A stretch of DNA of 10,327 nucleotides from Xanthobacteraceae bacterium (GCA_030043175.1 JASHYD010001025.1:1-10327), one strand, 5' to 3'. Positions 1 to 7,100 are shown, counted from the stretch's first letter. The notes: generated by a model from the sequence alone, not told the origin. Translations and numbers: made by a program.

Positions 1-629
1 TCCTGCGCGTCGGGGAACAGCTCGGGATAATTCGCCTCAAGCTGCTGCCAGCCGCCCCCCGTCGGCGAACCTGACCGACCGATTCCCGCATTTGCATCAA
101 AACCGGCCGAAAGCTCGCCGGCCGCCATCATGTCCGCTAGCGAGCGGCCTTCTGGTGCGTGAACCACATTGGCAGGAAGCTCGAGCTCCTTCACGTGTTC
201 CTCGTCATCGACGACCCAGGTGACCTTGGAGGAGTCAAGTCCATATTCATCGATCAGTATCGCGCGCGTCCATACGCCCGTTGTCACCGAATAGGCGCGC
301 ACACCCACTTTTCTTCCTTCCAGGTCCTTGGGGTGTCTGATGGCTGCATCGGGACGAACCAGCAGCCCGCCGTGGTGAAAGCGGCGAGTAACGAAAATCG
401 GCAGTGCGATGAAAGGGGCGCCGTAAGCGCGGGCAATCATGTAGGTGGTGGGCGCGATCTCACAGACGTCAAATTCGACGTCACGGACCATTCGGCGGTA
501 CGCCGCTATTTGGGGAATCACCCGAATGAAATTCGCAGCGACGCCTTCAATACGAACTTCGCCGTTCAGCAGAGCCGCCGTATGAGGATAGCTCGCAATT
601 GCGATGTCCAATTTGATGGGCTCAGTCAA
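1..629 (-). CDS. 4,5-dihydroxyphthalate decarboxylase-like / substrate-binding-like protein (3' end outside window)
   Basis: The 209 visible residues begin TEPIKLDIAIASYPHTAAL and include VEFDVCEIAPTTYMIARAYG (about residues 51-70), then HPKDLEGRKVGVRAY and VTWVVDDEEHV. This is the pattern of the family annotated as 4,5-dihydroxyphthalate decarboxylase, which has a type 2 periplasmic-binding fold and is usually about 320-330 aa, so roughly a third is missing beyond base 1. No signal peptide is visible, so a cytoplasmic enzyme is as likely as a binding protein. Many members are only annotated by homology and the substrate is unknown; aromatic-acid catabolism is the family guess. The start is a TTG at 629-627, chosen because AGGGAAG lies 4 bases upstream and the homology begins there; the nearby ATG is out of frame. 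The gene is transcribed away from phaC. Reading frame and family are clear; function is not. Confidence 0.85.
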   Translation of the reverse strand, partial: MTEPIKLDIAIASYPHTAALLNGEVRIEGVAANFIRVIPQIAAYRRMVRDVEFDVCEIAPTTYMIARAYGAPFIALPIFVTRRFHHGGLLVRPDAAIRHPKDLEGRKVGVRAYSVTTGVWTRAILIDEYGLDSSKVTWVVDDEEHVKELELPANVVHAPEGRSLADMMAAGELSAGFDANAGIGRSGSPTGGGWQQLEANYPELFPDAQ

Positions 630-633
630 GGAT

Positions 634-640
634 CTTCCCT
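634..640 (-). promoter_or_regulatory. Ribosome binding site for the TTG-initiated dihydroxyphthalate decarboxylase-like gene
   Basis: On the minus strand AGGGAAG precedes the TTG codon at 629 by four bases. It supports TTG as the start, since no in-frame ATG is placed where the conserved N-terminus begins. Confidence 0.55.
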
Positions 641-1042
641 CATACTCCGGCGAGCCCGTGGGTGAAACGCCCCTCCTGCCCCGCAAGCGGGGGCGTCGGG
701 CGGCGTAAATCAGAATCGGCTCTTTCACCAGCGCCCCGCACTATTCCTCAGACGGCGGCGACTTGCAAATCGGCGGCTCGCGCGCGGGTTTATAGGTTTC
801 CCGCAAGACCTCCGCTCGCGGCAGAAAATGCGGGCGCCTCTCATCGGGGGCGGCCGCCCAGACCGTGCGGGGTAGATTACAGGCCGAAGATGGCTGGCGA
901 AAACGTGTTGCAACGGCAGCCAACAGCGATGTGACAGCGCGAATAGAAGCTAGCGCTATCCTCATTAGGAACGGCATCTGACGCCGGCGACGATCGCGCA
1001 TTCCACCTCTGCCAAGCCACACCGGTCGGGAACTTTCGCCTC

Positions 1043-1050
1043 AAGGAGAG
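1043..1050 (+). promoter_or_regulatory. Ribosome binding site of phaC
   Basis: AAGGAGAG ends six bases before the GTG at 1057. This near-consensus site decides the start and means that the long N-terminal extension of the PHA synthase is probably translated. Confidence 0.7.
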
Positions 1051-1056
1051 ATTGAC

Positions 1057-3045
1057 GTGATACCGCGTCGCAACTGCGGCAGCAGATTTGCGACAAAAAT
1101 CCGCATCGCGGGTCGGCCCATCCCTGGATCGGAGCAGCTAGTGGAACAAATGCCCAATCAGCCACCACTTCCTGCAAACCATCCACAAGCCGATGGCCGG
1201 AACGCTGCGAAGCGCGATTTGCCAGGCCCAGCGACGGTCGCTTTTGCTGCGCGGGTCCGACGCGAAAAGGATCCAAGCTCATGGGTGGCAGCCGCACGCG
1301 ATTCCCACGTGGTGACGGCCCTTGCCGACATCATGGATCGATCGCTGCATGCGGCGGCCGCACGGTTCACGGTCGGGCTGTCGCCGGCAGCGCTCGCGCA
1401 CGCCCACCTGGACTGGCTGACGCATCTCGCCTTTGCGCCCGGCAAGCGCCTCCGGCTCATTGACAAAGCCCTCAGAAAAACGGTCCGCCTCGCCAACTAT
1501 ACTTGGCAATGTGCTCTGCATGACAACAAGGAAGGGCCTCCGCGGCGCTGCATCGAACCGTTGCCGCAGGACCGGCGTTTCCACGGCAACGCATGGCAGA
1601 ACTGGCCATACAACTTCATCTACCAAGCGTTCCTGCTCAATCAGCAGTGGTGGTACAATGCGACGACGGGCTTCCGTGGCGTCACGAAAAAGCATGAGGA
1701 GATGGTCGAGTTCGTGTCCCGCCAGGTCCTTGACATGCTTGCGCCGTCGAATTTCCTCCTCACCAATCCCGAGGTGATGCAGCACACCATCAGGAGTGGC
1801 GGCATGAACCTCGTCAATGGCTGGCGGAACCTTATCGAGGACTGGGACCGGACGATCAGCGGCAAAAAGCCGGTTGGCGCCGAGGGGTTCACCGTTGGGC
1901 AAAACGTGGCGGTTACGCCCGGCAAGGTGATCTATCGCAACCGATTGATCGAACTCATCCAGTATGCGCCGACGATAAGAGCCGTTCGTCCCGAGCCCGT
2001 GCTTATCGTCCCGGCCTGGATCATGAAATACTACATCCTTGATCTTTCGCCGCATAATTCGCTGGTCAGATATCTCATCGCCCAGGGGTTCACTGTCTTC
2101 ATGATCTCCTGGAAGAATCCAGGCCCTCAAGACCGCGATCTCGATCTCGATGACTATCGAAGCCTCGGTGTCATGGCGGCACTCGATGCGGTCAATGCGA
2201 TCGCGCCGCGCCAGAAGATCCATGCGGTCGGCTATTGTCTCGGCGGGACGCTGCTTGCGATCGTCGCCGCAGCGATTGCCCGCAATGGGGACGAGCGCCT
2301 CAAGTCGATGACACTGTTGGCAGCGCAGACCGATTTCACTGATGCCGGTGAGTTGATGCTGTTCATCAACGAAAGCCAGCTGACGTTCCTCGAAGATATG
2401 ATGTGGGAACAGGGCTTTCTCGACGCGACGCAGATGGCGGGCGCCTTTCAGTTGCTGCGTTCCAACGACCTCGTGTGGTCGCGGGCGGTCCGCGAATACC
2501 TCATGGGTGAGCGACCGCCGATGACCGACCTGATGGCCTGGAATGCGGACGTGACACGCATGCCGTATCGCATGCATGCCAACTATCTGCGGCATCTCTT
2601 CCTCGACAATGACCTCGCAGAGGGCCGTCTCAGCGTCGATGGGAGACCGATTGCGCTCACCGATATTCGCATCCCGATCTTCGCGGTTGGCACCATGCGT
2701 GACCACGTCGCGCCATGGCAGTCGACCTACAAGATCCACTTGGAGGTCGAGACCGACGTCACCTATCTGCTCACCAGCGGCGGCCATAATGTTGGAATCG
2801 TCTCCGAGCCGGGTCACGAGGGACGCAGTTTCCAGGTCAGGACCAAGCGGCCGACGGATCACTATCTAGATCCGGAGACCTACCTTATCGAGGCGCCCCG
2901 CAAGAGCGGATCATGGTGGCCGGAATGGGTCGGATGGCTCGGCGGGCACTCCGGCGTTGCAACTGAGCCGCCCCCCATGGGCGCGGTTCCTGCCGGCTAT
3001 GCCCCGCTCTGCAACGCACCGGGAACCTATGTTTTGCAGGCGTGA
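1057..3045 (+). CDS. phaC: Class I poly(3-hydroxyalkanoate) synthase PhaC
   Basis: Polymerises (R)-3-hydroxyacyl-CoA, typically 3-hydroxybutyryl-CoA, into polyhydroxyalkanoate at the surface of storage granules. The 662-aa product has the PhaC N-terminal domain (about residues 160-330, with WPYNFIYQAFLLNQQWW) followed by an alpha/beta hydrolase core. The lipase-like box GYCLGG carries the nucleophile Cys394; Asp549 (GTMRDHVAPW) and His577 (SGGHNVGIVSEPG) complete the triad. The 28-residue Asp-His spacing equals that in the Ralstonia eutropha enzyme (D480/H508). Class I enzymes are usually about 570-600 aa. Here the catalytic Cys lies some 75 residues later than Cys319 of R. eutropha, so the N-terminus is extended. 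The start is GTG with a strong ribosome binding site; a GTG at 1141 is a weaker alternative. No phaZ, phaB or phaR lies next to it, so it is a solitary synthase gene, probably an accessory paralogue. Confidence 0.96.
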   Translation: MIPRRNCGSRFATKIRIAGRPIPGSEQLVEQMPNQPPLPANHPQADGRNAAKRDLPGPATVAFAARVRREKDPSSWVAAARDSHVVTALADIMDRSLHAAAARFTVGLSPAALAHAHLDWLTHLAFAPGKRLRLIDKALRKTVRLANYTWQCALHDNKEGPPRRCIEPLPQDRRFHGNAWQNWPYNFIYQAFLLNQQWWYNATTGFRGVTKKHEEMVEFVSRQVLDMLAPSNFLLTNPEVMQHTIRSGGMNLVNGWRNLIEDWDRTISGKKPVGAEGFTVGQNVAVTPGKVIYRNRLIELIQYAPTIRAVRPEPVLIVPAWIMKYYILDLSPHNSLVRYLIAQGFTVFMISWKNPGPQDRDLDLDDYRSLGVMAALDAVNAIAPRQKIHAVGYCLGGTLLAIVAAAIARNGDERLKSMTLLAAQTDFTDAGELMLFINESQLTFLEDMMWEQGFLDATQMAGAFQLLRSNDLVWSRAVREYLMGERPPMTDLMAWNADVTRMPYRMHANYLRHLFLDNDLAEGRLSVDGRPIALTDIRIPIFAVGTMRDHVAPWQSTYKIHLEVETDVTYLLTSGGHNVGIVSEPGHEGRSFQVRTKRPTDHYLDPETYLIEAPRKSGSWWPEWVGWLGGHSGVATEPPPMGAVPAGYAPLCNAPGTYVLQA

Positions 3046-3287
3046 CCTCTCTGAGGGCTAGGCGGTGGAGGACAGTCGCGCGTGCCTCTACGGCTCGCAG
3101 CTTCGAGCCGTAGATCGAACCTGCTGCAGACTTGTCTACTGCCGGCCTTCCAGGGCCCGGAGTTGGCAAGCGCCCCGGGGTCTTGAACCTGTCGGCAACC
3201 AGGGCCACAGTCACCGGCATTCTCATGTCGCTGCGAGAGCGCCACACAGTCCGCTGCGTAGCCACGATACTCATCCGCTTTGGTCAT
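3027..3287 (-). pseudogene. Frame-broken remnant of a small rhizobial hypothetical protein (MTKADEYR type)
   Basis: The minus-strand frame opens with MTKADEYRGYAADCVALSQR, closely resembling the N-terminus of a very common family of short (about 60-90 aa) hypothetical proteins in Bradyrhizobium and relatives. After about residue 24 the frame turns into arginine/proline-rich sequence unlike the family. A second minus frame (starting at 3274) reads ALVADRFK over the place where family members have a LADR-type segment, which suggests a frameshift. The 3' end runs over the phaC hairpin and touches the phaC stop. The function of the family is unknown. It could still be a short expressed protein, but the broken similarity argues for a remnant. 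Confidence 0.4.
3087..3114 (+). terminator. Strong hairpin downstream of phaC, possible terminator
   Basis: A perfect 11-bp stem, TCTACGGCTCG paired with CGAGCCGTAGA around the loop CAGCTT, starts 41 bases after the phaC stop codon. No T tract follows, so it may act as a mRNA 3'-end stabiliser or pause site rather than a classical rho-independent terminator. Confidence 0.5.
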
Positions 3288-3309
3288 CGACCTCATTCCC
3301 CCGCGAGCA

Positions 3310-3400
3310 ACAGACCCCTGACGCGCTCAGCGCCTTGCAAAAATCCGGTATCGAAAAGTGGTGGCCGATCATCAAGGCGGCAAGCATCAAAGCTGAGTAG
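3310..3400 (+). pseudogene. C-terminal fragment of a Bug/TctC-family binding protein
   Basis: The frame ending at the TAG at 3398-3400 reads TPDALSALQKSGIEKWWPII followed by KAASIKAE. This is the canonical C-terminus of Bug (tripartite tricarboxylate transporter) substrate-binding proteins, which commonly end EIEKWxxVIKAANIKAE. Nothing upstream in this frame continues the similarity, so only about 30 codons survive. The intact Bug gene at 8989-9963 ends with nearly the same residues, but the bases and the preceding residues differ enough that this is a remnant of another family member, not a recent copy. Confidence 0.7.
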
Positions 3401-3569
3401 GCTTCCGTGGTGAAGTTTCCCGTGTAGAGTCCGTCTCTAACGGCAAGGCCCGTCCACCTTCGGCCGATTAGTTGGCGGATCCCACGCCTCCCAAGCCTCC
3501 CATGGGCGCCATGGGGGCAACGGATTAGTAGCTGCGCACCCACGGAGCCAACGAGGACAGAAAGACGCA

Positions 3570-3884
3570 ATGTACCCTGGTGATCACGCAATCGCACGGG
3601 CTGAGCAACCGGCCGTGATCATGTCCCAAACGGGCGAGTCGCTGACTTATGGCGAGCTTGAGGCGCGAACCAACCGGCTCTCCCATTTGCCGCGCGCACG
3701 CGGCCTCCGTCGTCTCGATCATTATGCGATCTTTATGGAGAACAACGCCCGTTATATCGAATGCTGCGGCGCTGGCGAACGCACGGGCCTCTATTACACA
3801 TGCGTAAACTCGCATCTCACGGCAGACGAACTCGTCTATATCCTCGACAACAGTGAGTCCAAGCTGCTCATAACGTCCGTGCCT
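3570..3884 (+). pseudogene. Truncated acyl-CoA synthetase (AMP-binding enzyme), N-terminal ~103 residues only
   Basis: The N-terminus reads MYPGDHAIARAEQPAVIMSQ and continues through GESLTYGELEARTNRLSH, DHYAIFMENNARYIECCGAG and LYYTCVNSHLTADELVYILD to KLLITS. This is the start of a fatty-acyl-CoA synthetase of the ANL superfamily, normally about 510-550 aa. Similarity ends at about base 3880. The frame then runs into unrelated, AT-rich sequence and stops at 4029-4031, giving a 153-aa open frame with a foreign tail. The nucleotide-binding P-loop (YTSGTTG type) and catalytic lysine region are missing, so no adenylation activity is possible. The break marks the left edge of the AT-rich island. 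The rest of the gene is nowhere in the window. Confidence 0.88.
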
Positions 3885-3909
3885 GGTGGTTTAACTATTT
3901 GGCTACTTG

Positions 3910-4044
3910 ATGACTCCGGCCACTATGAGTCTTGCGTGTTCAGCATCTGTGCAATCGTTTTTATCATTTTCGACTGGCATAGACATAAAAGCAAAGAAGG
4001 AGGGATGTATGAACGACACGAAGATGAATAGCGGGCTAAGATAG
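3910..4044 (+). CDS. Possible short ORF/leader ahead of the 63-aa gene
   Basis: An open frame from ATG 3910 to TAG 4044 gives 44 aa. Only its end has a good initiation signal: AAGGAGGG at 3997-4004 precedes the in-frame ATG at 4009, which would yield an 11-aa peptide (MNDTKMNSGLR). The TAG at 4042-4044 overlaps the GGGAG ribosome binding site of the next gene, an arrangement compatible with translational coupling. No homology is recognised. Coding status is uncertain; it may only be a translated leader. Confidence 0.25.
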   Translation: MTPATMSLACSASVQSFLSFSTGIDIKAKKEGCMNDTKMNSGLR

Positions 4045-4057
4045 GGAGTAAGTAGCT

Positions 4058-4249
4058 ATGGCTAGCTGGAAGCAAGTAACCGATCATGATGGTTCACCCA
4101 TACAACTCAACATGGACAATGTAGCATATATGAAGCGAGCGAAGGAAGATCAGGTAACTACACTCTACTTCGTAAACGAATTATATGTGACCGTGAGGGA
4201 CACCCCCGAGGAAATCCTAATGAAGCAACCACTGCGTTCTTTCGTATAA
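4058..4249 (+). CDS. Small hypothetical protein, 63 aa
   Basis: The product starts MASWKQVTDHDGSPIQLNMD and ends LRSFV. It alternates short hydrophobic and charged segments (VAYMKRA, TTLYFVNELYVTVRDTPEEI) as expected for a small all-beta protein. It has no signal peptide or membrane segment. The layout (short strand, asparagine/aspartate-rich turn, hydrophobic strand, V.ETPEEI-like end) resembles several small rhizobial hypotheticals and loosely the FlbD type, but I cannot assign a family. The start has GGGAG about eight bases upstream within the context AAGTAGCTATG, which recurs at other island genes. It is followed by two tandem hairpins at 4284-4318. Confidence 0.6.
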   Translation: MASWKQVTDHDGSPIQLNMDNVAYMKRAKEDQVTTLYFVNELYVTVRDTPEEILMKQPLRSFV

Positions 4250-4283
4250 GGCAGTTAGTCGAGCAGTCATCGATTGCGACGAC

Positions 4284-4318
4284 AGAGGCGAAGCCTCTTT
4301 GCACGGTCGGAAAACCGT
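4284..4318 (+). terminator. Tandem hairpins after the 63-aa gene, possible terminator
   Basis: AGAGGC-gaa-GCCTCT (4284-4298) is a perfect 6-bp stem followed by a short TT run. A second 5-bp stem, ACGGT/ACCGT (4303-4318), follows directly. They lie 35 bases after the stop codon of the 63-aa gene. The weak T tract keeps confidence moderate. Confidence 0.4.
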
Positions 4319-4463
4319 AGTTGCGCATGCCTCTAATCAAGTCGTATCGATCACAATTTCTTTAAATAAGCTGTGATATTGACCTGCAAGGGAGAAGTTG
4401 GCGAGACGTTGACATTCCAAACGTGAGGAACTGGATTCCATTTGCTGGAGCGAGGTGGCGACT

Positions 4464-5420
4464 CTAGGCGAATATCAGAAGGAGTTCCATCGATCGTGTG
4501 CCGAGAAGCTGTAATGGGCCTGAAAGGTGATGTCTACCTACGACGACAAGATAAATAGGCCCACCGAAGCACGCAAAAAGCTGGAGTTCCGCAACGATTA
4601 AGGGACGGCTGAAAAAGAACTTATCTCCAGGAAGCCATACCGGATAGAGTTCGATATTATGGAGGAAGTGTTTACGTTCGTGTTCTTTTCTAAACATGCC
4701 TCCTCCGCCAACGCAATCACTCAAATTTGAATTGATGCCGGCGATCAATGGTAGCAGAACAGGTTCGAACTGAGTGGACCCAAGCACGGCAACGGCATAT
4801 GAATGTGCTATCTTAGCTAACATTCCGCAAAACGCGTCAATCTGAATAACATGTTCAAATTGAACACCGTGCCCCTGGCGGCTGATCCTGTCTTGTATAT
4901 CTTCATATACATCACGAATTTTTAATCGCAGTTGAGAATGGCGTTTTCCTAGTCGCCCTCCCGCAATAATATTTGGATGAGAGACAAACTCAATCATAAC
5001 AAGCTTAAACGAGTGATCTTCAATCGCGAGAACACGTTCTTCCAACCCGTCATCTGTCATAACCCTAGCGGTGAACGTGGTCGGTCGAGTAGACTTATTT
5101 CGCGTCCTCGTACCGAGGTGAACGCGCGCTTCGCCAAGAATTAAACGCTGGCAAGTCTGCTCAAATTGTTTTGTTATGTCAGCACAAGCTACGCAGCTCG
5201 AAGCTGGCAATCTCATATAGCCATTTAGACCAAATGGTATTATATGTTCCGATGTGAGTTTAGCTTGAATAGCTGATAGTCCGCAATAAATACAACGATG
5301 GACTGGTGGGAATTTCTTGTTGATAACAGTTGCAGTCCATGCCATGGTTCGCAACACGCAATGGCAGGTGAATAAAAGACGCTTCCCGAGTTTCTTCCCC
5401 GATAGGATCGTTTGCCTCAT
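4464..5420 (-). CDS. HNH endonuclease
   Basis: A zinc-binding HNH nuclease of the kind found in phage-defence and mobile loci. From the first ATG the 318-aa product shows CIYCG (Cys43, Cys46), LTSEHIIPFGLNG with the metal-site Glu58-His59, and SSCVACADITKQFE with the second cysteine pair Cys76/Cys79. This CxxC...EHIIP...CxxC layout is the classical HNH arrangement for DNA cleavage. The remaining ~230 residues are unassigned and could be target-recognition or regulatory sequence. Neither the ATG at 5420 nor the in-frame ATG at 5345 (MAWTATVINKKF) has a clear ribosome binding site. The later start fits the usual distance to the first CxxC better. It is transcribed against the small and TIR genes on both sides, so it is its own unit, but it shares their AT-rich composition. 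The DNA target is unknown; a standalone defence nuclease is an inference. Confidence 0.8.
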   Translation of the reverse strand: MRQTILSGKKLGKRLLFTCHCVLRTMAWTATVINKKFPPVHRCIYCGLSAIQAKLTSEHIIPFGLNGYMRLPASSCVACADITKQFEQTCQRLILGEARVHLGTRTRNKSTRPTTFTARVMTDDGLEERVLAIEDHSFKLVMIEFVSHPNIIAGGRLGKRHSQLRLKIRDVYEDIQDRISRQGHGVQFEHVIQIDAFCGMLAKIAHSYAVAVLGSTQFEPVLLPLIAGINSNLSDCVGGGGMFRKEHERKHFLHNIELYPVWLPGDKFFFSRPLIVAELQLFACFGGPIYLVVVGRHHLSGPLQLLGTRSMELLLIFA

Positions 5421-5674
5421 GCTTGGTGGGGCTTGATACGCCCCTAATATGGCACCTATTTAGACACCACTCAAGAACAGCCTTTCACAATGGCAAGTGC
5501 GTAAAGAAATAGCGGCGCCAAGTCCTCTCCCCGATTACCTGGACGCCGCCAAGATGTAGTATTCGTTAAGAAGCGCAATAGTTATGCGTATAAATCGTTA
5601 ATGCTCATTGTCAAGCCTCCGATACGATGCAGAACGTAATCTATACTACCTTCTACCTAGAGAGGGAAGTAGCT
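5421..5674. promoter_or_regulatory. Divergent promoter region between HNH and 100-aa genes
   Basis: These 254 bases separate two divergent island genes and should carry both promoters. TTGTCA (about 5609) is a possible -35 element for the plus-strand gene but lacks a convincing -10 at the right distance. An imperfect hairpin (GCGGC..GTCC / GGACGCCGC, 5512-5549, with a five-base bulge) lies in the middle; its role is unknown. Confidence 0.3.
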
Positions 5675-5977
5675 ATGACTAATCGCCCTAGTCTGACCCG
5701 CAAGAGCAATGTGCAAGCTGGGCCTGTACCTCCAAGAGAAATAGACAAGGAGATGTGTGAAGCCTTCGGTATTATTCCGCACAAGGAAAACTACTACTAT
5801 GACTGGATTGATACGATTGGGCTAGCTCTGGCTCGCGGGAAAAGCTTCGAGCAAATAATAGAAGAATGCAACGACAACAGTAGGCAGTATCCTGATAGCA
5901 GTCCATATTATGAGATTAAGATAGGAATAGTCGAATATCTCCGTGAGCATTATACCTCTGAGACCGAGCAGGGATAG
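5675..5977 (+). CDS. Hypothetical protein, 100 aa
   Basis: The protein begins MTNRPSLTRKSNVQAGPVPP and ends SETEQG. After a flexible, basic N-terminus (about 1-25) it appears mostly helical, with an acidic, tyrosine-rich middle (KENYYYDWIDTIGLALARGK) and a C-terminal amphipathic helix (YYEIKIGIVEYLREHY). No membrane segment, signal peptide or known catalytic motif is seen and I do not recognise the family. The start at 5675 is chosen over the upstream in-frame ATG at 5627 because AGGGAAG lies just upstream in the same AGTAGCTATG context as the gene at 4058. It lies 118 bases ahead of the TIR gene on the same strand, so it may belong with it functionally; that is inference from position only. 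Confidence 0.6.
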   Translation: MTNRPSLTRKSNVQAGPVPPREIDKEMCEAFGIIPHKENYYYDWIDTIGLALARGKSFEQIIEECNDNSRQYPDSSPYYEIKIGIVEYLREHYTSETEQG

Positions 5978-6063
5978 GTGCTTATCTTCGGACTGGCTAG
6001 AAGTCTGGGTAACAGCAAAGAAGGAATAAGAGCCTAGAAGACGGAAGCGGGGGATAACCAGCT

Positions 6064-6081
6064 ATGGGAGATGTCAAATAG
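6064..6081 (+). other. Micro-ORF immediately upstream of the TIR gene
   Basis: ATG GGA GAT GTC AAA TAG sits in the same GGG...AGCTATG start context as the genes at 4058 and 5675. Its stop codon overlaps the first base of the TIR ribosome binding site (6081-6088). It could be a translated leader or the stump of a lost gene. Confidence 0.3.
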
Positions 6082-6088
6082 GGGGAGG
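6081..6088 (+). promoter_or_regulatory. Ribosome binding site of the TIR gene
   Basis: GGGGGAGG lies seven bases before the ATG at 6096 and fixes the start of the TIR reading frame. Confidence 0.6.
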
Positions 6089-6095
6089 ACCACCC

Positions 6096-6924
6096 ATGAA
6101 GGTCTTCATCGGTTGGTCAGGCGAACAGAGCAGAGAGATCGGTGAGGCATTTCGGAATTGGCTCCCTGCCGTACTACAAGCAGTAAAGCCCTATTTCAGT
6201 CCTGACGACATAGCTACAGGAGCGCGCTGGGAGAGTGAGATCTCAAGAGAACTCGGCGAAACTAAAATAGGCTTGCTAATCTTAACCCCAGATAGTCTCA
6301 CCTCACCTTGGCTTTTGTTTGAAGCTGGAGCATTGGCTAAGTCGATGGAAAAAGCTAGGGTCTGCCATGTTTTATTTGGTGTAGAACCAACGGATATTAA
6401 ATGACCGCTTGTCTTCCTTCAGGGAGCCAAATTCGACGAAACTGAAGTCAAACGCGTGATGAAGATGATGAACAGCGAGTTGGACGAGCGTGGTTTGGAC
6501 GCAACTGTTTTTGATAATGTTTTTGCGACGTGGTGGCCGAGGCTTGAGTCAGATGTGACTAAGATACTCCAAAGGCCGACAACAGTCAAAAGTAACAAAG
6601 CGGTCGGAGCGCGACATTCTTGAAGAACTCCTTTTATTAACTCGACGAACTGCCGAGGCTTCCTTCAGCAAACCTGAAGTAAGTTTAGTGGAGTCGATAG
6701 TTGAGTTATCAAAGAGATTTGTTCGTTTGGAAGACAAACTAGCTTTGTCGCTTGACGGCGTTAATTCAAGTCGTGTGATGTCAATCGAGGAACACCTTGA
6801 CAAACTGAGGATGATAATATTGCATATGGTGAATGAATTCGCCCCCCAACCAATAAACCAAGAGCACAAAGTACTACTATTAACGGAACTTCGTGGACTT
6901 GGGACGCCGGTCAAGCTACGGTAA
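6096..6924 (+). pseudogene. TIR-domain protein gene broken by one stop codon and one frameshift
   Basis: TIR domains in bacteria commonly cleave or modify NAD+ in anti-phage systems. The first frame (6096-6404, 102 aa) carries the TIR core: MKVFIGWSGEQSREIGEAFR, then ARWESEISRELGETKIGLLI and SPWLLFEAGAL, where Glu77 is the likely catalytic glutamate. It stops at TGA 6402-6404 just after GVEPTDIK. The same frame then continues for another 75 codons with family-like sequence (PLVFLQGAKFDETEVKRVMK, later VFATWWPRLESDV) up to a stop near 6625. A one-base shift at about 6590-6605 opens the frame ending at 6924 (RSERDILEELLLLTRRTAEA ... LGTPVKLR), a helical tail that follows the TIR domain in relatives. 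Relatives carry Gly after EPTDIK, so GGA to TGA explains the stop. Repair of both lesions gives about 276 aa. The 102-aa fragment may still be made; it lacks the last part of the fold. Confidence 0.82.
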
Positions 6925-7100
6925 TTCGCGGAACCATTGCCACTGAGCAACCGGTCAAAGAGTAGAGGGAGATACAGGAATCGCGATAGGAATTGTGTGA
7001 AAATTTCTAGATATTTTTTGCATGTAATTCGTTGTGCGGAACGCACCCCCCTTACCCCTTTGGAGGGGCCCACAACGTATAGCTAATGCTACATTTCTGA

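Larger units (their letters stand above)
630..1056. other. Divergent intergenic region without a convincing gene
   Basis: These 427 GC-rich bases separate two divergently transcribed genes and should hold both promoters. No clear -35/-10 pair stands out on either strand. A perfect 6-bp hairpin, CCCCGC-aa-GCGGGG, sits at 679-692 without a T tract. Open frames here on both strands are arginine/proline-rich and have the look of chance frames in GC-rich DNA. Confidence 0.5.

Noticed and set aside
159..665. 168-aa plus-strand open frame
   Set aside because: Antisense to the dihydroxyphthalate decarboxylase-like gene, whose minus-strand translation is continuous and family-like; no ribosome binding site or homology on the plus strand.
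890..915. TGGC...TTGCA resembling a sigma-54 promoter upstream of phaC
   Set aside because: The distance between the GG and GC elements is two bases too long for a -24/-12 promoter.
1279..2862. 527-aa minus-strand open frame inside phaC
   Set aside because: Shadow of a GC-rich gene; the plus strand encodes a complete PhaC with its catalytic triad.
3271..3597. 108-aa minus-strand open frame
   Set aside because: Its central part is the antisense of the Bug C-terminal fragment and the start overlaps the acyl-CoA synthetase start; no support for coding.
4452..4517. Short plus-strand frame beginning GTG and reading VATLGEYQKEFHRSC
   Set aside because: Looks protein-like but is very short, has no ribosome binding site and lies antisense to the 3' end of the HNH gene.
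6549..7073. 174-aa minus-strand open frame
   Set aside because: Antisense to the TIR gene tail; serine/arginine-rich with no family resemblance.
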